In this document: positions 54,064-62,012 of the stretch, piece by piece | How positions within the stretch are numbered: the stretch's first letter is position 1 | Layout of the letters: each line of letters starts with the position of its first letter | From: Planctomycetaceae bacterium | GTDB taxonomy: Bacteria > Planctomycetota > Planctomycetia > Planctomycetales > Planctomycetaceae | Reading direction: 5' to 3' | NCBI GenBank assembly: GCA_021732995.1 | Contig: JAKFWA010000069.1 | Location: 1-64,000 of the forward strand | DNA: 64,000 nucleotides | The notes under the pieces: model-generated | Told to the model about the DNA's origin: nothing | The model's input: the letters and a program-made list of their open reading frames with translations, nothing else | The model's database searches: none | Position numbers and translations under genes: made by a program

Positions 54064-55140
54064 TTAGCCCACGGCAACCGCAGGCAATGTCATCGTAAAT
54101 TGATTCTGAGCCGACTCATTCCGCTGGCGGCGAGTCGGTGAATAGTCATAGACCTGCACGGTCTTCCCATCGGGGCGGAATTCGAGCAGCCGCAGCCATC
54201 CGTCGCCACCCTTAGGCCTCATCTGAAAGTTGACCAGCAATTGCTGAACTTCACGACCAGCGGGAGTTGCCGAAACAAACCGTCCCAACCCGTCACCCAG
54301 GACGTGACCGTTCAGCGTCAGGATAAAATTCTCGTGCTTGCTGATCAGGTTCGTCCACAGTTCTTCGCCATCCGTCACATCGTCGTCAGTGGCCTTGGCA
54401 ACGGGGTAGTTGTGAGGGTTCCAGCGTTGCTCGGCGCCGTAGGTCTTCCAGTTGTACCGAGTGTCGTCGAAGTAAATGTAAGCATGGGTGATGAGGATCG
54501 CCGCGCGATCTTTGTGCTTGGCGACGACTTCATTCGCCCAGCGGACGACGTCTTTCCGCGGACCGAACTCCAGACCGAGTACCAAAAAGTTACGCCCCTC
54601 AGCCGAGAACAAGTGAAAGTTGTTCTCCAGGCGATCCGGTTCTTTGTCATACGTGCCGCCAAACGTCGGACGGTCACGATAGTTGGACACCGGAAAGTAG
54701 TCGTTGAGCAACGTCGTGCGATCTTTGCAGCCGCCCTTGTCGCTGTAGTCGTGATTGCCGGGCACAAAGAAGTAAGGCAGCTTGCCATCAAGTACTCGCA
54801 TCGCTTTGACGGCGTTTTCCCACTCGGCCGGAGCGTTGTGGTTGGTGATGTCACCCAGATGCAGCACGCTGGCGATGTTACGTGCCTTCTGATTCTCAAC
54901 GATCCACTTGGTTTGCGCGAGATACGTGTCCGGATACTTCTCGCTGTAGTGCTGAGTGTCCGGCAGCACCGCGATGGTAAAACTGCCCGGCTGAAGCACT
55001 GGCGGCTCACCATCAACAAGCACCGCATCGGCATAGGGCTCAGCGGCCCATGCTGCGGAACCTGACAGACTGAACAGCGCGGGCGACATCGCCAACGCCG
55101 CGCCCGCTTTCAGCACATCACGTCGAGAGAGTTCGCTCAT
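54064..55140 (-). CDS. Tat-exported metallophosphoesterase
   Basis: A 358-residue calcineurin-like phosphoesterase. The ATG at 55140 opens a twin-arginine signal (SRRDVLKAGAALAMSP, about residues 5-20). Metal-binding motifs occur in order: LPDTQHYSE (about 59), LHLGDITNHNA (about 96), PGNHDYSD (about 129), ILITHAYIY (about 219) and LNGHVLGDG (about 279). The gene lies 18 bases from the LarA-like gene on the same strand, upstream of it. No substrate can be assigned; it could attack phosphoesters or nucleotides in the envelope. Confidence 0.9.
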   Translation of the reverse strand: MSELSRRDVLKAGAALAMSPALFSLSGSAAWAAEPYADAVLVDGEPPVLQPGSFTIAVLPDTQHYSEKYPDTYLAQTKWIVENQKARNIASVLHLGDITNHNAPAEWENAVKAMRVLDGKLPYFFVPGNHDYSDKGGCKDRTTLLNDYFPVSNYRDRPTFGGTYDKEPDRLENNFHLFSAEGRNFLVLGLEFGPRKDVVRWANEVVAKHKDRAAILITHAYIYFDDTRYNWKTYGAEQRWNPHNYPVAKATDDDVTDGEELWTNLISKHENFILTLNGHVLGDGLGRFVSATPAGREVQQLLVNFQMRPKGGDGWLRLLEFRPDGKTVQVYDYSPTRRQRNESAQNQFTMTLPAVAVG

Positions 55141-55255
55141 TAGATTGTCGCTCCCGCAAGAGTTTCGAGTGGCATTCTTGCAGAACTTGGCAGATTGGCT
55201 TTCGGCCATACCGCACAGTAGTTCCGATTCACACTTGAGACGGGGACTTCAAAAT

Positions 55256-55360
55256 CCCGCAGAGGCGCAGAGCTCGCAGAGTTTTGGAGAGCTGACGCGA
55301 GTCACCGCGCTAGCGCCGGGTCGCGCTATTCTGGCTCTGCGTGCTCCGCGCCTCTGCGGG
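55256..55360. repeat. Imperfect palindromic repeat, second family member
   Basis: Arms 55256-55281 and 55335-55360 are reverse complements over 26 bases with two mismatches, around a 53-base centre. The core AGGCGCGGAGC in the 3' arm is shared with the perfect palindrome at 8144-8207. The 329-base space between the phosphoesterase and DUF3500 genes (55141-55469) otherwise shows no gene. Confidence 0.75.
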
Positions 55361-55469
55361 AAAAATCTTTCAAGACCTGCGGATCAAAGAATCCGACTCA
55401 GAGCGGTGACAAGTGAAGACCTGAAGGCGATCTCCCTGCTGGTGATCGCCTTCTTGCGGCTATTGCTGG

Positions 55470-56510
55470 TTACTTATTCGCGACGCCGAAGTCGTGCGTC
55501 AGGCTGCGCCACACTGAGTGGATGTGGTTGGCCGGATTGCCAGCCGGATCGGACTGGATGTTGACCAACTCCAGCACGAACGACGGGCCTTGCACGCGGT
55601 AGTAGTGGCCGACTCCCGGCTTCGTTGAACCGAACCAGGCAAAGTGCACCTTGTCTACACCGGCAGCCTTGATCTCGGCCAGACGATTCGCGGCCAGTTC
55701 CGGAGCAAGATTGCCCGAGTAGTTTTCGAGCAGCGACCAGAGAGTCTTCTTCTGAGCATCGGTCATCTCGGAGGCAGCCAAGCCTTCGGGAGCGGCAGTT
55801 GGTGGCTCGGGCTTGCCGGCGTTGCGGTAATCATCCGGAGCCTTCGTCGCGACGATGGCCTTCTTCTGCTGAGCTTCGTTCAGCGAGTTCACCAGATCGA
55901 AGGCCAGTTGCTCTTCGTTGGCCAGTGTTCGTACGCCCTTCTCCGGACCGCCCGGAATGAAGATGTGCACGGTGGCGGGATTCGCACCCCAGAAGCTTGG
56001 CGTATCACCCACGACTTCGCCGTCCTGCACCACGAAGTTCAGCGAGAAATGGTGACCTTCAAAGCTCCAGCCCCAAGTACCCTTGGTGTCCGGCTTGCCG
56101 AAAACCGTCAAGAAATAACGCTCGGGATCGCGGAAGGGCGTGCCCTGCTTGCCCTTCTCACCCTCGAGAAGATTGTTCTCCAGAGCCATGATGCGAGTGG
56201 CCTTCTCGTAGCCCACCTTGCTCAGCGATGCCTTGATGAGGTTGTGGCACAGTTCGCGTTGCGGAGCTTTCATTTCGCGATACTGCAGGCCCTTGCGTTC
56301 GGGCTTGGGGATGTTGTGCCAGTCGCGACGAAGTGGGTCGTCAAACTTCATGGTGGCCTTGGCCGACTCGGCCGGAGTCAGCGACGCGAGGAACTTCTGA
56401 GCGGCCTCGGTCATGGCTGCTCCCACCGCTGCGGTGGACTCTTTGGCGTGTACTGCCGTGGTTGCCATCACGGCCCACGCGCAAATCAACGAACTAAGAA
56501 GACGCTTCAT
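55470..56510 (-). CDS. Secreted DUF3500 protein
   Basis: A 346-residue exported protein. A Sec signal peptide lies at about residues 1-23 (KRLLSSLICAWAVMATTAVHA). The rest matches DUF3500: HNIPKPERKGLQYREM, PFRDPERYFLTVFGKPD and GHHFSLNFVVQDGEV are characteristic. Function of the family is unknown; members occur widely in planctomycetes and actinobacteria. GAGGG lies nine bases before the ATG. It stands alone. Confidence 0.92.
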   Translation of the reverse strand: MKRLLSSLICAWAVMATTAVHAKESTAAVGAAMTEAAQKFLASLTPAESAKATMKFDDPLRRDWHNIPKPERKGLQYREMKAPQRELCHNLIKASLSKVGYEKATRIMALENNLLEGEKGKQGTPFRDPERYFLTVFGKPDTKGTWGWSFEGHHFSLNFVVQDGEVVGDTPSFWGANPATVHIFIPGGPEKGVRTLANEEQLAFDLVNSLNEAQQKKAIVATKAPDDYRNAGKPEPPTAAPEGLAASEMTDAQKKTLWSLLENYSGNLAPELAANRLAEIKAAGVDKVHFAWFGSTKPGVGHYYRVQGPSFVLELVNIQSDPAGNPANHIHSVWRSLTHDFGVANK

Positions 56511-56668
56511 CGATGATGACCCTCGGGGAAAATGAGTGATGTCGTGCTCAACGGCACTCCGATACTTCGCAGCCTATCGTCGGACGTCGCGTCCGGCGAC
56601 TAACTGGCAACCTTGAACACAAACCTGACAGCTCAATGCCGCTTCCGACGGACTCAACGCACGCGGTC

Positions 56669-57385
56669 TCAGTTCTTCCAGAAGTCGCGGACCGTGCGTA
56701 GCCACTCGTCCGCCATGAGTTGGTTGCCTGCGTACGTGGGATGCACACCGTCCCAGATCCAGTAGGCAGCAGGAGCCCGCTCGCAGGCCTTATCAAACAT
56801 GGGTTGATACTTCACGAGCGCCGCGCCGTGCTTCTTCGCCAGACTAGCCACAACCTCACGACGCTGATCAACACCGTCCTTCCACTTCTGCCACACAGCC
56901 GGATCCGCGGGCTTACGCGACTCCAACGTGAAAGGTTCGCCCAGCACGAGTTTCAATTTGGGGTTGGCGGTCTTCGCGTCGGTCAACAGCCGGTCGTAGG
57001 TTTGTTCGTACTGTTCGAGCGGCACGTTCACGGCGTTGTCGTTCACGCCGATGAGAACACTCAGCAAGTCGGGCTTGAGGTCTAGCGTGTCAGCCTGCCA
57101 GCGTTTTTCGAGCCGTGGCACGGTCTCGCCGCTGATACCTCGATTAATGAATGTCAGGTTCTGTTCGGGGTGATCTGCTCCAAATCGACCGGCGATCAGA
57201 AAGACATAGCTGTGGCCGATAATGTGGTTGTGGTCAGCCTGGTTGAGTCCGCGACCGCCGTGCGTAATGGAGTCGCCCTGAAACAGAATTCGAGCGTCAT
57301 TCGTGAAGGCGGCGGGCAGATCTGCAGCCCATGATGTTGAACTCATCAACGCCAGTAACACAGCAAACGCAACTCGTAGCCTCAT
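56669..57385 (-). CDS. Secreted SGNH/GDSL hydrolase
   Basis: A 238-residue esterase-type protein. A signal peptide covers about residues 1-20 (RLRVAFAVLLALMSSTSWAA). SGNH blocks are visible: block I RILFQGDSITHGG (nucleophile Ser about 39), block II Gly in NRGISGETV, block III IGVNDNAV and block V DGVHPTYAG (Asp and His about 215-218). It would cleave acyl esters, possibly on polysaccharides in the envelope. GGAGG lies nine bases upstream of the ATG. Monocistronic. Confidence 0.9.
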   Translation of the reverse strand: MRLRVAFAVLLALMSSTSWAADLPAAFTNDARILFQGDSITHGGRGLNQADHNHIIGHSYVFLIAGRFGADHPEQNLTFINRGISGETVPRLEKRWQADTLDLKPDLLSVLIGVNDNAVNVPLEQYEQTYDRLLTDAKTANPKLKLVLGEPFTLESRKPADPAVWQKWKDGVDQRREVVASLAKKHGAALVKYQPMFDKACERAPAAYWIWDGVHPTYAGNQLMADEWLRTVRDFWKN

Positions 57386-57527
57386 GGCGAATGACCTCCG
57401 TGATCGTTGATGCGTGGCGAGCGACTTGAAGCGATTCGCTCATTCCGAGATTCTGCCATCGGAATCGAATTCGCCGCCGGGCTCAAGTTGACCAGCGGCG
57501 GCTTCGACATCGACACGGAGCAGACTG

Positions 57528-58625
57528 ATGAGCGAAGGCTCTTTATTTCAAACAGTGTTTCACGACTGGCATGTCGCGGCTGGCGCACGCATGGTCGAAT
57601 TCGGCGGCTGGCACATGCCGGTGCAGTACTCGACGATCGTCGAAGAGCATCACGCCGTGCGTCGCGCCGCGGGCCTGTTCGACGTCGCCCACATGGGCCG
57701 CCTGCAGTTCACAGGACCGGATGCCTGCCGATTCCTCGACCATGTCCTGACGAACGACGTCTCCAAGTTGAAGGTAGGCCAAGTGCGTTATGCCCTGGTC
57801 ACCAACGAAGCCGGCTTCGTCCTCGACGACGTGCTGGTGTACCGCTTGAACAACTCTTATCTGCTCGTGGTCAATGCCTCGAACCGCCAGAAGATCTGGG
57901 ACTGGCTGCAGAATCATCGCGGTGGATTCGACGTCACCATCGACAACCTCGCGGATTCGCACGCCATGCTGGCAATGCAGGGTGCCCGCGCTGCCGAGGT
58001 CATCAGAGCGTTGCAGGCGGATGAGCTGCTGAGCCTGAAGTACTATCAGGCTGTCGAAACTTCAGTGCTCGGCTATCCGGCCATCGCGAGCCGCACGGGT
58101 TACACGGGCGAGGATGGATTTGAAATGATCGCACCCGCGAATCAGGCCATCGGGCTCTGGGAGAAGATCATCTCCGCCGGTAACAATATCGGCCTTGTGC
58201 CTGCCGGACTCGGCTGCCGCGACACGCTGCGTCTGGAAGCTGCCATGCCGCTCTACGGGCACGAGCTGGATGAAGCCACCGACCCGCTCACGGCAGGACT
58301 TAACTTCGCTGTGAAGCTGCAGAAGCCTGACTTCATCGGCAAGTCGGCCCTGCATGAAGTTGAGAGTAAAGGCGCCAGCCGCAAGCGCGTCGGGCTACAG
58401 CTGGCTGGTCGACGCATTGCGAGGGAAGGCTCGCAGGTGATGTCGAACAATCAGGCGGTCGGGACCGTGACATCAGGCACGTTCTCACCGACACTCGAAT
58501 GCTCCATCGCGATGGCCTATGTACCACTCGCGTTAAGCGCGCCTGGCACCAAGGTACAGGTCGACATCCGCGGCAAGCAGGAAGAGGCGACCGTCGTCGA
58601 CCTGCCGTTCTATTCGGCCAAGTAG
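57528..58625 (+). CDS. gcvT: Aminomethyltransferase of the glycine cleavage system
   Basis: A 365-residue T-protein that transfers the aminomethyl group from the lipoyl H-protein to tetrahydrofolate. Signatures: EFGGWHMPVQY, GLFDVAHMGRLQ, LVVNASNRQK (folate side), YTGEDGFEM, GLGCRDTLRLEAAMPLYGHEL and the C-terminal GTVTSGTFSPTL barrel motif. GGAG lies seven bases before the ATG. gcvH and gcvP are not adjacent, so the system is split in this genome. GlyA at 13.8 kb serves the same glycine and folate node. An alpha/beta-fold gene follows 50 bases later. Confidence 0.96.
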   Translation: MSEGSLFQTVFHDWHVAAGARMVEFGGWHMPVQYSTIVEEHHAVRRAAGLFDVAHMGRLQFTGPDACRFLDHVLTNDVSKLKVGQVRYALVTNEAGFVLDDVLVYRLNNSYLLVVNASNRQKIWDWLQNHRGGFDVTIDNLADSHAMLAMQGARAAEVIRALQADELLSLKYYQAVETSVLGYPAIASRTGYTGEDGFEMIAPANQAIGLWEKIISAGNNIGLVPAGLGCRDTLRLEAAMPLYGHELDEATDPLTAGLNFAVKLQKPDFIGKSALHEVESKGASRKRVGLQLAGRRIAREGSQVMSNNQAVGTVTSGTFSPTLECSIAMAYVPLALSAPGTKVQVDIRGKQEEATVVDLPFYSAK

Positions 58626-58675
58626 TCTCCTGACCAAAGCCCTCCGCTGTTGCGTTTTGTGAATGAGATTTAGTT

Positions 58676-59596
58676 ATGGAATCGTGTTCGTCGTCCGCTG
58701 AAAACTCGCCCGCCAAGACTGGGTTGGAAACACCCATCAATCTGACAGCGCCAACGGGCTGTCCGCCGCCATTGGTGTGGAGTGAAGTCCTGAACAACTT
58801 CCGTGAGAACAGCGAGACGTTCGAAGCCGGTTCAGGGCAGTTGAAAGTCACCGGCGCGATCTTTGGTCAGGGAGAGCCGCTGTATTTCCTCAACGGCTGG
58901 AGCGGTGATGCGGATCTGTTCTGCCTCACCGCCTGGCTGCTGCGCGAGCAATTCCGTTGCGTGATCCTCAACTATCCGCAGCAGGCCCGCAGCCTGCAAT
59001 CACTATCGGAAAGCACAATCGCAGCGGCGGAAGAACTGGGTGACGCTTCAATCAACCTCTTCGGCACAGGCTTCGGCAGTTGCATTGCCCTGCAGACCGC
59101 ACTTCAGTTCCCTAGCCATGTTCAACGCTTGATCCTGCAAAGCCCGCTGATCCGCTTTGAGCTTTCCAAACTTGAGCAACTGGTTGGTCGGGCTTGCACC
59201 TTGCTGCCGAGCAGCGTGCGTCGAGCTCCTTTTCGACGTCAATTGGCGCTCGCGAATCACCGCCTGTGGTTTCCTCCGATCGATCAACAGCGCTGCCACT
59301 TCCTTTCAGAGAACATGATGTCGACGCCGCTCTCGGTCGTCGCTCAACGGTTCCTGATGCTGCACAGATTCGACCTCGCCTCGAGATTGGCAGAAGTGAA
59401 GTGTCCGACTCTGATCATCAACAGCGAAGGCGACCCTCAACGCTCCAAAGATGCTGGCGACACGTTGAACAGCGGTATTCAAGGCTCGCAGCACGAGGTG
59501 ATTTCCAACAGCGGCCAGGTGCCTTTCGTCACGCACCCTCACCGGCTGGCCAACCTCATCAAGCCGTTTGTCTTCGGAGTACCGCAGCCTTTCTAG
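58676..59596 (+). CDS. Alpha/beta hydrolase-fold protein lacking the nucleophile serine
   Basis: A 306-residue protein with the alpha/beta hydrolase fold. The strand-beta3 turn is FLNGWSGD (about 71-78). The nucleophile elbow reads LFGTGFGS (about 128-135): the third position of the usual G-x-S-x-G is Gly132, so the catalytic Ser is missing. A late Asp (NSEGDP) and His (THPHRL) are in place. Loss of the Ser with the fold kept suggests a binding or regulatory role, or an error in the sequence. It follows gcvT after 50 bases and may be in its transcript. Confidence 0.7.
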   Translation: MESCSSSAENSPAKTGLETPINLTAPTGCPPPLVWSEVLNNFRENSETFEAGSGQLKVTGAIFGQGEPLYFLNGWSGDADLFCLTAWLLREQFRCVILNYPQQARSLQSLSESTIAAAEELGDASINLFGTGFGSCIALQTALQFPSHVQRLILQSPLIRFELSKLEQLVGRACTLLPSSVRRAPFRRQLALANHRLWFPPIDQQRCHFLSENMMSTPLSVVAQRFLMLHRFDLASRLAEVKCPTLIINSEGDPQRSKDAGDTLNSGIQGSQHEVISNSGQVPFVTHPHRLANLIKPFVFGVPQPF

Positions 59597-59627
59597 GCAC
59601 TTGCGGTGAGAGATTGACGCCGAGGCG

Positions 59628-60305
59628 TTACGCCGCCCGGCGTTCTTCGCCGGCGTGAGATTTCGATTCGGGCTTCTTCAGGAACTTTTCTTCGCCGCAT
59701 AAGACAACTGCCACGGATTTGAGCAGGATGCTCAGATCGAGTCCGAATGAGACGCGATCCACGTACTCAGCGTCGTAGATCCAGCGTTCTGGCCAACTGA
59801 GGTAGATGTTGCCGTGTACTTGAGCCATGCCCGTCAGGCCCGGACGTTCCAGCAGGCGACGTAAGCCGTCGGTATTGTAGTCGCGGATGGCCTCGGGCAG
59901 CGCTGGGCGGGGGCCGATGAGCGACATATCGCCGTTAAGGATGTTCCAGACCTGCGGCAACTCATCAATCTTGAAGCGGCGAAACCAGTGCCCGACACGC
60001 GTGACTTCGCTGTGGCCCGGCAAGACCTCTGCCGTGGCGACGCGAGGTCGATCGGTCATCGTGCGTAGCTTGTAGGTGTGAAACTTCGAGCCGTAGCGCC
60101 CCAGCCGTTCCTGCACGAAGAATACGGGACCGCGCGAATCCAGCTTGATCAGTACAGCCGCGATCGCCAGCAGTGGCGCGACGAACAACGCGGCGGGCAA
60201 CATCACAGTTAGATCGAAGCAACGTTTGAGCCCGCTGCGATACAGCGAAGAGGTCGCTGGCGGGGCGATCGAATACTTCTGGCAATAGTCCGTCTGTGCG
60301 CTCAT
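59628..60305 (-). CDS. Bacterial sugar transferase (initiating polyprenyl-phosphate glycosyl-1-phosphate transferase)
   Basis: A 225-residue enzyme of the WbaP/PglC-type superfamily that starts polysaccharide assembly on undecaprenyl phosphate. The ATG at 60305 has AAGGA eight bases upstream; an in-frame start at 60431 exists but lacks such a site. A single hydrophobic segment at about 30-52 (LTVMLPAALFVAPLLAIAAVL) anchors it. KRCFDL, VFFVQERLGRYGSKFHTYKLRTM, RRFKIDELPQVWNILNGDMSLIGPRP and RPGLTGMAQV are the family motifs. Only the catalytic half is present, as in short members. Other polysaccharide genes are not nearby. Confidence 0.92.
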   Translation of the reverse strand: MSAQTDYCQKYSIAPPATSSLYRSGLKRCFDLTVMLPAALFVAPLLAIAAVLIKLDSRGPVFFVQERLGRYGSKFHTYKLRTMTDRPRVATAEVLPGHSEVTRVGHWFRRFKIDELPQVWNILNGDMSLIGPRPALPEAIRDYNTDGLRRLLERPGLTGMAQVHGNIYLSWPERWIYDAEYVDRVSFGLDLSILLKSVAVVLCGEEKFLKKPESKSHAGEERRAA

Positions 60306-60428
60306 CCAACTCATCCTTGACTCGAAGAGATCGCGTACGCTTCCGTCTTCCGGAGACCAGCACCGCAATCTGACGTGTGCGAAAGTGGGTATAGAGCCCA
60401 ACCGCCCAAAACGGCAATGGCGGTCTGG

Positions 60429-60466
60429 CAAAACAAACGCCCGACGAGCTGATGCTCACCGGGCGT
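60429..60466 (-). terminator. Rho-independent terminator after sodA
   Basis: A seven-bp stem (60437-60443 with 60460-60466) plus an inner four-bp stem, followed on the minus strand by a TTGTTTTG tract. It lies 27 bases past the superoxide dismutase stop codon and separates it from the sugar transferase gene. Confidence 0.75.
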
Positions 60467-60493
60467 CGAATCATCCTGTTGGGGCAACCTCGC

Positions 60494-61114
60494 TTAGAGC
60501 GACTTGCGGCCTTCGTTGTAGCGATGAGCGACTGCGTCCCAGTTGATCACGTTGAAGAACGCCGTGATGTAGTCAGGGCGGCGGTTTTGGTACTTGAGGT
60601 AGTAAGCGTGCTCCCAGACGTCCAGACCCAGCAGCGGAATCTTGCCTTCCGACAGCGGTGAATCCTGATTCGCGGTGCTTTCCACGACCAGGGCACCGGT
60701 CTTGTCGAGGTTCAGCCAGGCCCAGCCGCTGCCGAAGCGGGTCGTACCCGCGGCTGCCAGCTTCTCTTTGAACGTGTCGTAGCTACCAAATGTTGAGTCG
60801 ATCACCTTGCCCAGTTCGCCGGCCGGAGCGCCGCCGCCCTTGGGGCTCATGATTTCCCAGAACAGGCAGTGGTTCGCGTGTCCGCCGCCGTTGTTACGCA
60901 CTGCGGTGCGAACGGCTTCGGGAACGCTCGACAGCCCGCGCAGCAGGTCTTCGACCGACTTCGACGCGAGGTCTGGATGGCTTTCCAATGCCTTGTTCAC
61001 GTTGTTGATGTAAGCCTGATGATGCTTGCCGTGATGGATCTGCATCGTCTGCGCGTCGATGTGGGGTTCCAGTGCATCGTGAGCGTACGGCAGGTTAGGA
61101 AGAGAAAACGCCAT
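60494..61114 (-). CDS. sodA: Iron/manganese superoxide dismutase
   Basis: A 206-residue enzyme that disproportionates superoxide to oxygen and hydrogen peroxide. The four metal ligands are visible: His in [12 protein letters not shown] (about residue 27), His in [10 protein letters not shown] (about 81), Asp and His in [16 protein letters not shown] (about 168-172). The start is set at the ATG at 61114, with GGAGG eight bases upstream; an extension to 61195 is not supported. The choice between iron and manganese cannot be read from these residues alone, so the symbol is provisional. A hairpin terminator follows. Confidence 0.95.
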   Translation of the reverse strand: MAFSLPNLPYAHDALEPHIDAQTMQIHHGKHHQAYINNVNKALESHPDLASKSVEDLLRGLSSVPEAVRTAVRNNGGGHANHCLFWEIMSPKGGGAPAGELGKVIDSTFGSYDTFKEKLAAAGTTRFGSGWAWLNLDKTGALVVESTANQDSPLSEGKIPLLGLDVWEHAYYLKYQNRRPDYITAFFNVINWDAVAHRYNEGRKSL

Positions 61115-61349
61115 GAAAGTGCCTCCGCGATTGCGAGAGTGTAGGAAAGAGAGCCACAGGCCTCCGTGACTCGGTAAGTGTCGAAGCGACACCATTCTAG
61201 GGGCGGCTTACCGCCCAACAACCATGCCTACGACTGTCGCCCGGCGTTTCGTGGAACAGAGTCCACAATCCGCACCGCAAATCCGGATTCAGTAATACTG
61301 CTGTTGGTCTTCGGATTGGATGACTAGCATCAGGTTTTGAAGCGATCTC

Positions 61350-61871
61350 TTACGATGTCTTCGGGCGGCGTACTTTCTCCAGCAGCGGTTGAATCACGCA
61401 CGGCGGTACGAAATCGCGCAGGCTGGTTGCAGCCTGATCCTGCCCCATCTGAGCGATCTGCTTGATCAGCGAACTGGAAATGTGCGAGTACTTTTCGCTC
61501 GCCATCAGGAACACCGTCTCGAGTTCCGGCGTCAGGACGTGATTCGTCAGCGCCATGGTGAACTCCAGCTCGATATCGCTGACTGTGCGCACGCCGCGCA
61601 GCAAAACAGCGGCATCGCGGGCTTTGGCAAAATTCACAGTCAGGCCTTCGAAGCACACTACATCCACATTCGGCAAACCCGAGGCGATCTGTTTGACAAG
61701 GTCAACGCGTTCTTCCGGCGAGAACAGCGGCCGCTTGTCCGGATTGATACCAATGCCGACGGTCAAACGCTGAAACAGCCGGGAACCGCGACTGATAATG
61801 TCAAAGTGCCCCAGCGTCGGCGGATCGAAGCTGCCGACGTAGACGGCGTTCCTTGTGCTGACCGAGTTCAT
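61350..61871 (-). CDS. coaD: Phosphopantetheine adenylyltransferase
   Basis: A 173-residue enzyme of coenzyme A synthesis; it transfers AMP from ATP to 4'-phosphopantetheine. Nucleotidyltransferase motifs are present: AVYVGSFDPPTLGHFDI (His about residue 22), LLRGVRTVSDIELE (about 92), LTPELETVFL and YSHISSSLIKQIA (about 128). The start at 61871 gives the typical length; the longer frame to 61931 is not supported. It stands alone on the minus strand, next to a HEAT-repeat gene. Confidence 0.95.
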   Translation of the reverse strand: MNSVSTRNAVYVGSFDPPTLGHFDIISRGSRLFQRLTVGIGINPDKRPLFSPEERVDLVKQIASGLPNVDVVCFEGLTVNFAKARDAAVLLRGVRTVSDIELEFTMALTNHVLTPELETVFLMASEKYSHISSSLIKQIAQMGQDQAATSLRDFVPPCVIQPLLEKVRRPKTS

Positions 61872-62012
61872 GATGCATTCCCGAGTGCAGGACGAATGTC
61901 CTAAGACGATTACCCGAGCGTGGTCACCCACGGCAAGCTTGCGAACGGAGAATCCGCGTCGTGGCTGATATCAGCACCGCGCATCCGTGAAATTTCAGCG
62001 AGTTTACCAGTC

